Assembly (NCBI RefSeq): GCF_001044395.1
Contig: NZ_JANU01000002.1
Coordinates: 62,001 to 126,000, forward strand
Direction: 5' to 3'
DNA from: Caenimonas sp. SL110
GTDB lineage: Bacteria; Pseudomonadota; Gammaproteobacteria; Burkholderiales; Burkholderiaceae_C
DNA: 64,000 nucleotides
Below the pieces are notes generated by a model, which made no database searches, was not told the DNA's origin, and was given only the letters and a program-made list of their open reading frames with translations. Positions 53,719 to 64,000 of this stretch are shown one piece after another (the stretch's first letter is position 1; each line of letters opens with the position of its first letter). Position numbers and translations under genes: made by a program.

Positions 53719-55587
53719 CTAGCCGACCTGCGCCACCACCCGCAGCACGTGCTGGCCATACTTCTCCAGCTTCGTCGCGCCAATCCCGCTGATCCCTTGC
53801 AGGTCGCCCAGCGACTGGGGCGACATCGCGGCGATCGCGGCCAGCGTCGCGTCGTGAAAGATCACATACGCGGGCAGGTTGTGTTCACGCGCAATTTCCG
53901 CGCGCCAGGACTTGAGCGCCGCGAACCGGTTGGCTCCGTCTACCGTGAGACCCGCTGCGGCAACCGGTGCGCGCGCCTTCTCCGTCGTCCGGCGACGACG
54001 TGATTCCGACGGCTGTGAAACCGACTCGCGCAATCGCACTGCCATCTCGCCCTTGAGCACCGCGCGCGATCCTTCGGTCAGGCGCAGCGTGTTGAATGCC
54101 TCGCTGTCCACCGACAGCGAACCCGTCGCAATCAGCTGCCTGAGCACACCGCGCAGTTGCACCTCGCTGAACTCCGCGCCGATGCCGAACGTGCTCAGGC
54201 TCTCGTGCCCGAACTGCTTGACCTTCTCGGTTGCCTTGCCGCGCAGGATGTCCATGATGTGGCCCGCGCCGAAGCTGATGCCGCTTTGCTGCTGCACCCG
54301 GTAGATGGTCGACAGCAGCTTGCGCGCGGCATCGGTGCCATCCCAGACGGCGGGAGGGGCGATGCAGTTGTCGCAATTTCCGCAGGGCGTGCTCGCCTCA
54401 CCGAAGTAGCCCAGCAGCCGCACGCGCCGGCAATCGGTTGCCTCGGCCAGCGCCAGCAGCGCATCGAGCTTGCCGCGCATCACCTGCTTGAACTCTTCGC
54501 CTGCCGGGCTCTCGTCGATCATGCGGCGCTGGTTCACCACGTCCTGCAGGCCGTACGCCATCCATGCATCGGCAGGCAAACCGTCGCGACCGCCGCGCCC
54601 CGTCTCCTGGTAGTAGCCCTCGATGTTCTTGGGCATGTCCAGGTGCGCGACAAAGCGCACATCGGGCTTGTCGATGCCCATGCCGAACGCAATCGTCGCC
54701 GACATCACGATGCCTTCTTCGCGCAGGAAGCGGTCCTGGTTTGCCTGCCGCACTTCGGGGTCGAGCCCCGCGTGATAGGGCAGGGCGCGAATGCCCTGTT
54801 CGCTCAGTGTGGCGGCAATCTCTTCGACCCGCTTGCGCGTCTGGCAATAGACGATGCCTGCATCACCTTCGTGCTCGCGCTCGATGAAGCGCAGCAGCTG
54901 CGCGGTCGCTTCCTTCTTCTCGACGATGGTGTAGCGGATGTTGGGCCGGTCGAAGCTGCTGATGAACTGGCGCGCTTGACCGAGCTGCAATCGCTCGACG
55001 ATGTCGGCGCGCGTGATGTCGTCGGCGGTGGCGGTGAGCGCCATGCGCGGCACATCGGGATAGCGCTCGTGCAGCACGGTGAGTGCGCGATATTCCGGCC
55101 GGAAGTCGTGACCCCACTGGCTCACGCAATGCGCCTCGTCGATAGCGAACAGCGCAAGCCTGCCCTTCTCGTGCATCGCCTGCAGCTGCGACAGGAACCG
55201 GGGCGTCGTCACGCGTTCAGGCGCGGCATAGACGAGCGTCACTTCGCCGCGCAACATGCGCTTTTCGACGTTGCTCGCTTCTTCCATCGAAAGCGTCGAA
55301 TTGAGAAACGCCGCATCGACGCCGGCTTCATGCAGTGCGCCGACCTGATCGTGCATCAGCGCAATCAGCGGCGACACGACGATGGTCACGCCGCGCCCGG
55401 CACGCTGGCGCGCAATGGCAGGGATCTGGTAGCACAGCGACTTGCCGCCGCCGGTGGGCATCAGCACAAGTGCATCACCCCCGGCAATGACGTGATCGAC
55501 GATGGCGGCCTGGGGACCCCTGAAGTGTTCGTAGCCGAAGACTTCGTGCAGGATCGCGGCGGGTTGGGCGTTGGCGGTTGAAGACAA
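53719..55587 (-). CDS. recQ: ATP-dependent DNA helicase RecQ
   Basis: This 622-residue helicase has Walker [20 protein letters not shown] box [20 protein letters not shown], motif VI region [19 protein letters not shown], the RQC zinc cysteines ([19 protein letters not shown]) and a C-terminal HRDC domain ([20 protein letters not shown]). It unwinds recombination and fork intermediates 3'-5'. The start is TTG at 55587, giving [20 protein letters not shown]; the 1013-residue open frame reads on through the metH gene and is artefact. It is divergent from metH, with 60 bp between. Confidence 0.9.
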   Translation of the reverse strand: MSSTANAQPAAILHEVFGYEHFRGPQAAIVDHVIAGGDALVLMPTGGGKSLCYQIPAIARQRAGRGVTIVVSPLIALMHDQVGALHEAGVDAAFLNSTLSMEEASNVEKRMLRGEVTLVYAAPERVTTPRFLSQLQAMHEKGRLALFAIDEAHCVSQWGHDFRPEYRALTVLHERYPDVPRMALTATADDITRADIVERLQLGQARQFISSFDRPNIRYTIVEKKEATAQLLRFIEREHEGDAGIVYCQTRKRVEEIAATLSEQGIRALPYHAGLDPEVRQANQDRFLREEGIVMSATIAFGMGIDKPDVRFVAHLDMPKNIEGYYQETGRGGRDGLPADAWMAYGLQDVVNQRRMIDESPAGEEFKQVMRGKLDALLALAEATDCRRVRLLGYFGEASTPCGNCDNCIAPPAVWDGTDAARKLLSTIYRVQQQSGISFGAGHIMDILRGKATEKVKQFGHESLSTFGIGAEFSEVQLRGVLRQLIATGSLSVDSEAFNTLRLTEGSRAVLKGEMAVRLRESVSQPSESRRRRTTEKARAPVAAAGLTVDGANRFAALKSWRAEIAREHNLPAYVIFHDATLAAIAAMSPQSLGDLQGISGIGATKLEKYGQHVLRVVAQVG

Positions 55588-55632
55588 GATGGGCCTATTG
55601 TCCGCAACTCCATGGGTGCTGGACTTTGTTCC

Positions 55633-55638
55633 TACAAT
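55633..55638 (+). promoter_or_regulatory. Candidate -10 element for metH N-terminal gene
   Basis: TACAAT ends 9 bp before the ATG at 55648, implying a very short leader. The -35 region is unclear. It lies between divergent recQ and metH starts. Confidence 0.4.
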
Positions 55639-55647
55639 GCCCTCACC

Positions 55648-56724
55648 ATGAAACCCATCGTGTACACCCGTGGCCAGGCGCTGGCCGACATCCTGGAGCA
55701 ACGCATCGCCATCCTCGACGGCGCGATGGGCACGATGATCCAGCGTTTCAAGCTCACCGAGGCCGACTACCGAGGCATGTCGAGCGCGACCCCGGCAGGG
55801 GCTCGCGACCGATTCAAGGACCATCACAAGGACCTGCGCAACAACGGCGACCTGCTGAGCCTGACGCGTCCCGACGTGATCCGCGACATCCACGAGGCGT
55901 ACCTTGCCAGCGGCGCGGACATCCTGGAAACCAACACCTTCGGTGCGACCAGCATTGCGCAGGACGACTACGACCTGGGCTACCTCGCCAAAGAGATGAA
56001 CCTGGCATCCGCCAAACTCGCGCGGGCGGCTGCCGACAAGTTTTCCACGCCAGACAAGCCGCGATTCGTGGCTGGCGCTCTCGGCCCCACACCCAAGACC
56101 GCCAGCATCAGCCCCGATGTCAACGACCCGGCCGCACGCAACGTCGATTTCGAGAAGCTGCGCGCTGCGTACTACGAGCAGGTCGAAGGCCTGGTCGAAG
56201 GCGGCTCTGACCTCCTGCTGGTGGAAACGATTTTCGACACGCTCAACGCCAAGGCGGCGCTGTTTGCCATCGACGAGTACTTCGTCAACACCGGGGAGCG
56301 GCTGCCCATCATCATCAGCGGCACCGTGACCGATGCCTCGGGCCGCATCCTGAGCGGCCAGACCGTGACGGCGTTCTGGTACAGCGTGCGGCATGCGCAG
56401 CCGCTGGCCATCGGACTGAATTGCGCGCTGGGCGCTGCGTTGATGCGACCCTATATCCAGGAGCTGGCGCGTGTTGCGCCTGACACCTTCATCAGCTGCT
56501 ACCCGAATGCGGGACTGCCCAATCCGATGAGCGAAACCGGATTCGACGAAACCCCCGAGGTGACTTCGCGCCTGTTGCGCGAGTTCGCGGCCGAGGGCCT
56601 GGTCAACATCGTCGGCGGCTGCTGCGGCACGACGCCCGATCACATCGGCGCCATTCGCGAGGCGGTGCAACCGCTGGCCGCACGCTCGCGACAGCGCGAG
56701 TTCTTCTACAAGGAAGCGGCCTGA
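55648..56724 (+). CDS. metH: Methionine synthase, homocysteine-binding subunit (N-terminal half)
   Basis: This 358-residue protein is the homocysteine S-methyltransferase domain of Met[19 protein letters not shown], the zinc Cys in [11 protein letters not shown] and the Cys pair in [16 protein letters not shown]. It binds homocysteine through zinc and takes the methyl group from cobalamin on the other half (60.3 kb). In many Burkholderiales MetH is encoded by two adjacent genes; here they are 3.6 kb apart with unrelated genes between. A hairpin terminator follows at 56768. Confidence 0.93.
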   Translation: MKPIVYTRGQALADILEQRIAILDGAMGTMIQRFKLTEADYRGMSSATPAGARDRFKDHHKDLRNNGDLLSLTRPDVIRDIHEAYLASGADILETNTFGATSIAQDDYDLGYLAKEMNLASAKLARAAADKFSTPDKPRFVAGALGPTPKTASISPDVNDPAARNVDFEKLRAAYYEQVEGLVEGGSDLLLVETIFDTLNAKAALFAIDEYFVNTGERLPIIISGTVTDASGRILSGQTVTAFWYSVRHAQPLAIGLNCALGAALMRPYIQELARVAPDTFISCYPNAGLPNPMSETGFDETPEVTSRLLREFAAEGLVNIVGGCCGTTPDHIGAIREAVQPLAARSRQREFFYKEAA

Positions 56725-56767
56725 GGCTTTTGGCCCGGCGCCGCACCTTCTTTCGATCAATCAAGCT

Positions 56768-56803
56768 GGCTGGCGGGCGGTAACCCGCCAGCCACTTGTT
56801 TTT
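56768..56803 (+). terminator. Intrinsic terminator after metH N-terminal gene
   Basis: GGCTGGCGGG-CGGTAA-CCCGCCAGCC forms a 10-bp perfect stem, then ACTTG and five T residues. It lies 43 bp after the stop. Confidence 0.8.
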
Positions 56804-56903
56804 CCGCCTGACCGGTAGGTCCCTTGGAATGCTCCAAGTGTGGCGGTCACGCGTCCAAAAGTCTTCCCGAAGTTTCCGTGGTTTGCAACCCAAACAGCAA
56901 AAC

Positions 56904-56933
56904 TTCCTGAATTGATGGGATCAAGCAGATAAT
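56904..56933 (+). promoter_or_regulatory. Candidate promoter of the second Lrp gene
   Basis: TTCCTG (56904-56909) and GATAAT (56928-56933), 18 bp apart, precede ATG at 56942. GATGGGATC and TTGAT/ATCAA repeats overlap it, as expected for autoregulation. Confidence 0.45.
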
Positions 56934-56941
56934 CCATCGAC

Positions 56942-57391
56942 ATGGACGCAATCGACCGGAAAATATTGACAGTTCTGCAGGCCAATGCCCGCGCCAGCCT
57001 GCAGGAGATCGGGCAGGCCGTCGGCCTGTCCACTTCGCCGTGCTGGGAGCGCATCCGCAAGATGGAGCTCGGCGGCGTGATCGAGGGCTACACGGTGCGC
57101 CTGTCCGCCCAGGCGCTGGGGCTGGCGGACACCGTGCTGGTGCAGGTCACGCTCGATAGCCACTCGGACAACACGCTGGAAAAGTTCGGCGAGGTCCTGG
57201 CGGCGATCCCGGAAGTGATCGAGGCCTACCTGGTGTCGGGCGACTATGACTACCTGCTGCGCGTGGCCGTCAAAGACACGCGTGATTACGAGCGCTTGCT
57301 GCGCGAGAAGCTCTACAAGATTCGCGGCATCCGCCACAGCAAGTCGAGCTTCGTGCTGCGCACGCTCAAGAAGGCCGATCTTCCGCTGTAG
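56942..57391 (+). CDS. Lrp/AsnC family transcriptional regulator
   Basis: This 149-residue protein has an HTH (IDRKILTVLQANARASLQEI, GQAVGLSTSPCWERIRKMEL) and a RAM domain (YLVSGDYDYLLRVAVKDTRD). It is a paralogue of the 53.1-kb regulator and is about 45 % similar by eye in the HTH. It lies between the metH halves. A strong terminator at 57522 ends its transcript after 130 bp of structured 3' sequence. Confidence 0.92.
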   Translation: MDAIDRKILTVLQANARASLQEIGQAVGLSTSPCWERIRKMELGGVIEGYTVRLSAQALGLADTVLVQVTLDSHSDNTLEKFGEVLAAIPEVIEAYLVSGDYDYLLRVAVKDTRDYERLLREKLYKIRGIRHSKSSFVLRTLKKADLPL

Positions 57392-57521
57392 AGCAGCGCC
57401 AACGCAGCAAAGCGGCCCGATCAAGGGAAGTTCCTGATTTTCGGGCACGAGTCGTGCTTGTAAGCTGGGGTCTCTTCGGTTGGGCGCTTATTTGCAAGTT
57501 TCTTCTGCCCGACCCACTCGC

Positions 57522-57556
57522 ATCCCCCGGAACGGGAAGGTTCCGGGGGATTTTTT
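57522..57556 (+). terminator. Strong intrinsic terminator, 12-bp stem
   Basis: ATCCCCCGGAAC-GGGAAG-GTTCCGGGGGAT followed by TTTTT, among the strongest in the window. It ends either the lrp transcript or a short RNA beginning near 57465. The preceding bases (57478-57517) contain GGTTGGGC and GCCCGACC, which can pair over a 21-base loop. Confidence 0.92.
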
Positions 57557-58164
57557 CATGCCGCGATCGAACAGAGCGGTTTGGGGGCGCCTGCCAGGGT
57601 GCTGACAGGTGTTGCATACGGGGTGACGCTTCCCGAAAACTGCGATTCGGGACCTATCTGCCGCGAGTTGATGTGGTCTCGATTCAACAGCCGGACCAGT
57701 GACCTCTCGCTTGCCGCTATCAGTTGCGTAACACCGAGCAACCTCGCCGTTCGAAAGAGTTCGCGGTAAAGCTGCAAAGCCACTTTGGTGCCGGAGTGAT
57801 CGCCACGATTGCGACTCATAACCAAGCGGCTGACTTCTGCCGAACGCAGCGGTGCCCGTCGAATTGCGTCGAGCTCTTGTGGATAGAGCGAGCAATAGCG
57901 CAGCAGGGGAAATCCATGATTGCCGTGCAGCACCAATCTCACGGCGGCAGTGATGCACCCAGATGTGTCGACTGCACAGTAGTGGATGGAGCTGTCGTCG
58001 AATTCATCCGATTCGCGCCCTTCTGGGTAGCGGCTTGCATCCAGGAAATTGCGTTCGACGCAATACACCTGATATCGAAGCCGCTGGATCTGGTCAAAGA
58101 GGTTCGTGTCGACGTCGGCTCTGCGAATTTCCAGTGCGTGTGGTCGAGTGACAAATGTTTCCAT
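57556..58164 (-). CDS. FeeM/exosortase-associated-type N-acyltransferase (autoinducer-synthase fold)
   Basis: This 202-residue protein has the acyl-homoserine-lactone-synthase/GNAT pattern DQIQRLRYQVYCVERNFLDA, YPEGRESDEFDDSSIHYCAV, RLVLHGNHGFPLLRYCSL and AEVSRLVMSRNR. These features fit N-acyl amino acid synthases (FeeM) and the PEP-CTERM/exosortase-associated acyltransferase family, which use acyl-ACP to acylate an amino group. GGAG precedes the ATG by five bases. It is divergent from a ThiF-like enzyme with 165 bp between, and together they suggest a small acylated metabolite. No PEP-CTERM protein or exosortase is in the window. Confidence 0.75.
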   Translation of the reverse strand: METFVTRPHALEIRRADVDTNLFDQIQRLRYQVYCVERNFLDASRYPEGRESDEFDDSSIHYCAVDTSGCITAAVRLVLHGNHGFPLLRYCSLYPQELDAIRRAPLRSAEVSRLVMSRNRGDHSGTKVALQLYRELFRTARLLGVTQLIAASERSLVRLLNRDHINSRQIGPESQFSGSVTPYATPVSTLAGAPKPLCSIAA

Positions 58165-58176
58165 GGCGGCTCCGAA

Positions 58177-58192
58177 TGAACTGAAGGTGAAC
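58177..58192 (-). promoter_or_regulatory. TGAAC-N6-TGAAC direct repeat at the acyltransferase start
   Basis: TGAAC at 58177 and 58188 with 11-bp period, like the PhoP-type boxes at 29.5 and 31.9 kb, but only 13 bp from the ATG, so it would overlap the leader. It could be a repressor site, or chance. The spacer also holds GTCTC-GTC-GAGAC (58235-58247). Confidence 0.35.
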
Positions 58193-58329
58193 TCAGCCTA
58201 TCGATGCACACCCGAGCCGCGCACTTGTTCGTTCGTCTCGTCGAGACCTCTAATCACCCAATACCTTTGGCCCGCTGTCGAAGCGCACGTTCGTCCCTAC
58301 TCTTGTAGAGAACACCAGCCGAGGATGTC

Positions 58330-59190
58330 ATGAGCAGCGATTTTTCCTACGCCACGCACACAGTTCGCAATCGTGGCTACATTGCTGCGCCGACCCAGGC
58401 TTCAATACGCGAGTCGACCCTGCTCATTGCCGGCTGCGGCATTGGCAGCTCCGTGGCGGTGGCTGCGACGCGGATGGGCTTCGAAAAATTCATCCTGGCC
58501 GACGGCGATGTCGTCGATGCACACAATCTGAATCGGCAGTTTTACAGCTTCGCAGATGTGGGAAAACCAAAGGTCAAGGCTTTGGAGTCGGCGATTGTGG
58601 CCATCAATCCCGCTGCATCAGTGACAACCGTTCAGGCGCATCTGGATGCACAGAACACGAGAGCCGTCGTTGCGCAGTCCGATCTCATCGTAGACACAGT
58701 CGATTTTCTTGATCTGCCGGCCATTTTGCGGCTTCATGACGAAGCACGGGCGCAGCACAAACCGATCGTGACGGCATTGAGTGTGGGCTTCGGCGCTCTG
58801 GTCTGGTACTTCCCGTCCGGCTCTAAAACCAGTCTGCGCACGATGCTACAAGCCGACATGGACCCGCTTGACGGCACCGCTTCGTACGCAAAAGTATTCA
58901 GCAAGTTCTTCGGTCGCCTTAGCGGATCAATGGACACTGAAGTCGTTGACAACGTGAGTGAAGTGATCGTGCGGATGCGCAGCGGCGAGCCTTGTCCCGC
59001 ATCGCAGGTCGTCGTGGGTAGTTTCGGCATCGCCGCGTTGGCGCTGTCGATGATCCGGGACATTTACTCTGGCACTCCGGTGCCGCAAGCGCCAACCATG
59101 GTTTTTCATAGCTTCGGCACACATCGAACAGAGATGATCGACGTGGCTGTCCTCTCTGCCCCAGCTAGTCCTGACCTTCAACCTCGATGA
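58330..59190 (+). CDS. ThiF/E1-like adenylyltransferase (HesA/MoeB type)
   Basis: This 286-residue protein has the E1-like nucleotide-binding fold: LLIAGCGIGSSVAVAATRMG, FILADGDVVDAHNLNRQFYS (Arg of NLNRQ) and GKPKVKALESAIVAINP (Lys and catalytic region). No zinc CxxC pairs or obvious catalytic Cys after the adenylation site are seen, resembling MccB or ThiF-type enzymes that adenylate a peptide or acyl C-terminus. No ubiquitin-like or E2 protein is nearby. It is divergent from the acyltransferase, and the two may act in sequence. Function not assigned. Confidence 0.78.
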   Translation: MSSDFSYATHTVRNRGYIAAPTQASIRESTLLIAGCGIGSSVAVAATRMGFEKFILADGDVVDAHNLNRQFYSFADVGKPKVKALESAIVAINPAASVTTVQAHLDAQNTRAVVAQSDLIVDTVDFLDLPAILRLHDEARAQHKPIVTALSVGFGALVWYFPSGSKTSLRTMLQADMDPLDGTASYAKVFSKFFGRLSGSMDTEVVDNVSEVIVRMRSGEPCPASQVVVGSFGIAALALSMIRDIYSGTPVPQAPTMVFHSFGTHRTEMIDVAVLSAPASPDLQPR

Positions 59191-59452
59191 CGCCATCGCA
59201 GACGTTGTTGGTGAACGCCAGCGCGATATGGAATCCGACCCGCTTCCACTCCAGGATCTCGCGATTGGGCGCGGTCCGGCTTCGGTGGCCGGGTTTGCCG
59301 ACCAGTTTCAGGATTTCGTCGAGCGTTCGGCCCGTTAATGGTGCGAGACGCTTGAACCGGTTCTTCAGGCGGGCGGCCCGGACCGCGCAGATGAACGCGA
59401 TCATGATCGACAGGACGACGAGATAGGCCAGGAGTGCTGCGAATGTGGTCAC
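59165..59452 (-). CDS. Small membrane-anchored BamE-fold-like protein
   Basis: This 95-residue protein has an N-terminal membrane helix (LAYLVVLSIMIAFICAVRAA), then a domain similar to SmpA/BamE-like proteins: LTGRTLDEILKLVGKPGHRS, then EWKRVGFHIALAFTNNVCDG. Membrane topology is N-terminus in the membrane, domain in the cytoplasm or periplasm. Its C-terminal 26 bases overlap the ThiF gene end. No function is known. Confidence 0.6.
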   Translation of the reverse strand: MTTFAALLAYLVVLSIMIAFICAVRAARLKNRFKRLAPLTGRTLDEILKLVGKPGHRSRTAPNREILEWKRVGFHIALAFTNNVCDGVIEVEGQD

Positions 59453-59491
59453 GCCGGGCAGTTTATCCGCAGGACCTCTGACCAGCCCAAT

Positions 59492-60148
59492 CTAGTGGTG
59501 CAAGGCCTCGTGCTCCATCAGCTCATGGATCTCTTCGTTCATCGCCTGGGTCAGCTGCGAATAGAGCTTGAGCTTGTCCTGCGTGTCGCGCATACGCTGC
59601 GCAATCCGCAACGAGATCGCCATCATCAGCTTGGCCGCCGTGCGCGGGTCTTCGTCCAGCAGTTCATTGAGCGCCTCTCGCGTGAGCATGGCGCAGCGCA
59701 GGTCGTTCATCGCGATGCAGGATGCAGAACGCGGCGCGCCGTCGAGCAACCCGATCTCGCCGATGATGCTGCCGGGGCCGAGCACGGTGGCCGTGATGGG
59801 CTCGCTGCGGCTCACCACGATGTTTTCCACGGTCACTTCGCCGTGCAGCACGAGCAGCATGAAGTCGGTGTTGTGGGCATCGCCTTCGCGGATGAACGTC
59901 CGGCCCTGCGGAATGCGGCAGGGCTTCATGAATGACACCACCCGCAGCGCCTCCTGCATGCTCAGCTGCATGAGTGCACTGGGCGCGCACAGCATTTGGG
60001 CGGCGCGCTCGGCCGAATTCGACCCGGCGATCTTGCGCCGCCGGTCCCTGGCCTGGCGCGATTCCACGAAGTCCGGCGCAGGGTTGCGACCGAACAATCG
60101 CCCCAGCAAACCGGGCAGCGGATGGCGGATGGCGTCGTGGTGGTGCAT
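59492..60148 (-). CDS. Cyclic-nucleotide-binding domain protein without DNA-binding domain
   Basis: This 218-residue protein has a Crp/Fnr-type cyclic nucleotide-binding domain at about 60-180, with phosphate-binding cassette SIIGEIGLLDGAPRSASCIA. The last 35 residues are a helix without a helix-turn-helix, so it is not a Crp-type regulator. It may instead bind cAMP or c-di-GMP as a signalling module. It is divergent from the SAH-riboswitch-controlled metH gene. ATG at 60148. Confidence 0.82.
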   Translation of the reverse strand: MHHHDAIRHPLPGLLGRLFGRNPAPDFVESRQARDRRRKIAGSNSAERAAQMLCAPSALMQLSMQEALRVVSFMKPCRIPQGRTFIREGDAHNTDFMLLVLHGEVTVENIVVSRSEPITATVLGPGSIIGEIGLLDGAPRSASCIAMNDLRCAMLTREALNELLDEDPRTAAKLMMAISLRIAQRMRDTQDKLKLYSQLTQAMNEEIHELMEHEALHH

Positions 60149-60163
60149 TTAGAATGAATGCTA

Positions 60164-60232
60164 TTTCAAGGAGCGCTGCAGCCCCTAGGCCGATTGCCTA
60201 AGGGCCAGGCTTGAAAATACCTAACCGCGCTC
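60164..60232 (+). promoter_or_regulatory. S-adenosylhomocysteine (SAH) riboswitch
   Basis: P1 TTTCAAG/CTTGAAA (60164-60170, 60210-60216) encloses GGAGCGCTGCAGC and a second stem (GCCCCTAGGC/GCCTAAGGGC). The pseudoknot GAGCGC (60171-60176) pairs exactly with GCGCTC (60227-60232). Conserved GCTGCAGC, GCCAGGCTTG and CGCGCTCACC match the SAH riboswitch. It should switch on metH when SAH is high, aiding SAH recycling. Confidence 0.92.
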
Positions 60233-60290
60233 ACCTTCAGGTTTTTGTCATGGCCGGCCGCAGCCGGTTTGCAAGCAAGGTGAGACAGTC

Positions 60291-63047
<2,757 letters not shown>

Positions 63048-63079
63048 CCTCTTCGAGGGGAAGGGCCGCTGCGCGGTGG

Positions 63080-63137
63080 ATGCCGGATCGAGTCCGGCAT
63101 GACAAGTCCGGCTGTCATTGCGGACTTGATCCGCAAT
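63080..63137. repeat. REP-like paired palindromes, locus C
   Basis: ATGCCGGA-TCGAG-TCCGGCAT (63080-63100) and ATTGCGGA-CTTGA-TCCGCAAT (63117-63137), sixteen bases apart, after metH. The preceding GCGGTGG is shared with locus B. The remaining space to the next gene holds no clear terminator. Confidence 0.87.
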
Positions 63138-63241
63138 CCATGCATTCAAGGCTGCTGGCACGACAACAGGGGCGCTAGTCCTACCTCTTCGCTCGTGCTC
63201 TTCCTATGGGCGGTAGCCCAACCGGCACTTATGGTGCAACC

Positions 63242-64000
63242 ATGCCCGACATCGCCTCCCACCTTCCCGCCTGGATCCGCAACCTCGCCACGCCCGCACG
63301 CCCGCTGATTCGCGCGGGCCAGCTCTGGAGGGACGCAGGTGGTGCCCAGATGAGCGCGGCCATGTCGTTCTACGGCATCCTGAGCCTGGCGCCCTTGCTC
63401 ATCGTCATGGTTGGCATCCTGGGCTGGTGGCTCGATCGGGACGTGCTCGAACGCGGCCTGGTCGCACAGATCGCGTCCTTGGTCGGTGACCAGGGCGGCG
63501 CACTCATCAAGGACGCCCTGGCCAGCGCCAAGAAGCCTGCCGAAGGCATCGTCGCCACGCTGATCGGTTTTGCCGTGCTGCTCTTCGGTGCAACCGGGGT
63601 GTTCGGCGAACTGCAGGAAGCACTCCAGCGTCTGTGGTTGCACGGCACAGAGGCCGGCGCCAGGCAGAAGTGGTGGCACACGGCGACCCTGCGGTTGCGA
63701 GGCGTCGGCTACATCCTGGCCTTCGGCTTCATGCTGCTGGTGTCGCTGGTCATTTCCACCCTGCTGGGCCTGTTCTCCGGCTGGGCGGGCGGGATGCTGG
63801 CACTGGAAACCCTGCTGCGCGTCGTCAATGAACTGATCGCCTTCCTGGTTTGCGCGGGCCTGTTTGTTGCCCTGATGCGAATCAGCTCCGGGCCCAAGCC
63901 CCGGATGCGTTTCATCGTGATCGGCGCATTCGTCGGCGCCATCCTGTTCACCATCGGCAAGCAGTTGCTGACTGCGTATCTCTCCACCGCCGCTGTCGTT
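63242..64000 (+). CDS. YihY/BrkB family inner-membrane protein, truncated by window end
   Basis: The frame is open to the window end (253 residues visible). It has the YihY/BrkB pattern: SAAMSFYGILSLAPLLIVMV, GVFGELQEALQRLW and later helices. Earlier naming as ribonuclease BN is considered wrong; the function is unknown. ATG at 63242 follows the REP locus by 104 bp. Confidence 0.85.
   Translation, partial: MPDIASHLPAWIRNLATPARPLIRAGQLWRDAGGAQMSAAMSFYGILSLAPLLIVMVGILGWWLDRDVLERGLVAQIASLVGDQGGALIKDALASAKKPAEGIVATLIGFAVLLFGATGVFGELQEALQRLWLHGTEAGARQKWWHTATLRLRGVGYILAFGFMLLVSLVISTLLGLFSGWAGGMLALETLLRVVNELIAFLVCAGLFVALMRISSGPKPRMRFIVIGAFVGAILFTIGKQLLTAYLSTAAVV

Noticed and set aside
53719-56760. 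A 1013-residue reverse-strand open frame including recQ
   Set aside because: Only the part downstream of 55587 is RecQ; the rest is the antisense of the metH gene, with no homology, and the frame is kept open by codon bias.

Overview
This is a 64 kb stretch of a high-G+C (lines I counted run about 50-65 %) bacterial chromosome with very dense coding, many 4-bp ATGA start/stop overlaps and frequent convergent overlaps. Protein families, a split metH with an S-adenosylhomocysteine riboswitch, GTP-type pckG, mnmG-rsmG-parA-parB synteny and a GATAGCTATC intergenic palindrome all point to a betaproteobacterium of the order Burkholderiales, most likely Comamonadaceae. The genus cannot be fixed from the sequence alone.

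Region 1 (1-13.4 kb) is a surface-polysaccharide locus: UDP-xylose and GDP-L-fucose synthases, a Wzy/WaaL-like membrane protein, a Wzx-like flippase, five glycosyltransferases (one fused to a methyltransferase), a polysaccharide deacetylase and an MsbA-like ABC exporter. Region 2 (13.4-19 kb) is the chromosome-partition neighbourhood: mnmG, rsmG, parA and parB, with two parS sites lying inside the mnmG and rsmG coding sequences, followed by a class II Fic protein.

Region 3 (20-29.5 kb) is mixed metabolism: a lipoprotein, a GlcD-type FAD oxidoreductase, PduO cobalamin adenosyltransferase, a thioesterase, a UraA-like permease, acetoacetyl-CoA synthetase and two secreted proteins. Region 4 (29.5-32 kb) is a PhoP/PhoQ-like two-component system. 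It is flanked by two promoters carrying the same hexamer-N5-hexamer direct repeat at the same distance from their start codons, so a small regulon can be read from the sequence. Region 5 (32-38 kb) is a catabolic island: a Rieske oxygenase, an EamA permease, MarR, a flavin reductase, a NicX-like dioxygenase, an alpha/beta hydrolase and an acyl-CoA-dehydrogenase-like flavoprotein. It probably degrades an N-heteroaromatic or related compound.

Region 6 (38-50.5 kb) holds an M14 peptidase, dadA/argP, a PAS histidine kinase, a LysR regulator beside three small related proteins, pckG, a thioesterase and ilvA. Region 7 (50.5-64 kb) holds a tandem AAA+ ATPase, two Lrp regulators, recQ and the two halves of methionine synthase. 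Between the halves sits an accessory segment with a FeeM/exosortase-type N-acyltransferase divergent from a ThiF/E1-like adenylyltransferase, a plausible undescribed small-molecule pathway. The second metH half is preceded by a clear SAH riboswitch. The window ends inside a YihY/BrkB membrane protein. No rRNA, tRNA, IS element or CRISPR array was seen. Three loci carry a paired-palindrome REP-like repeat.
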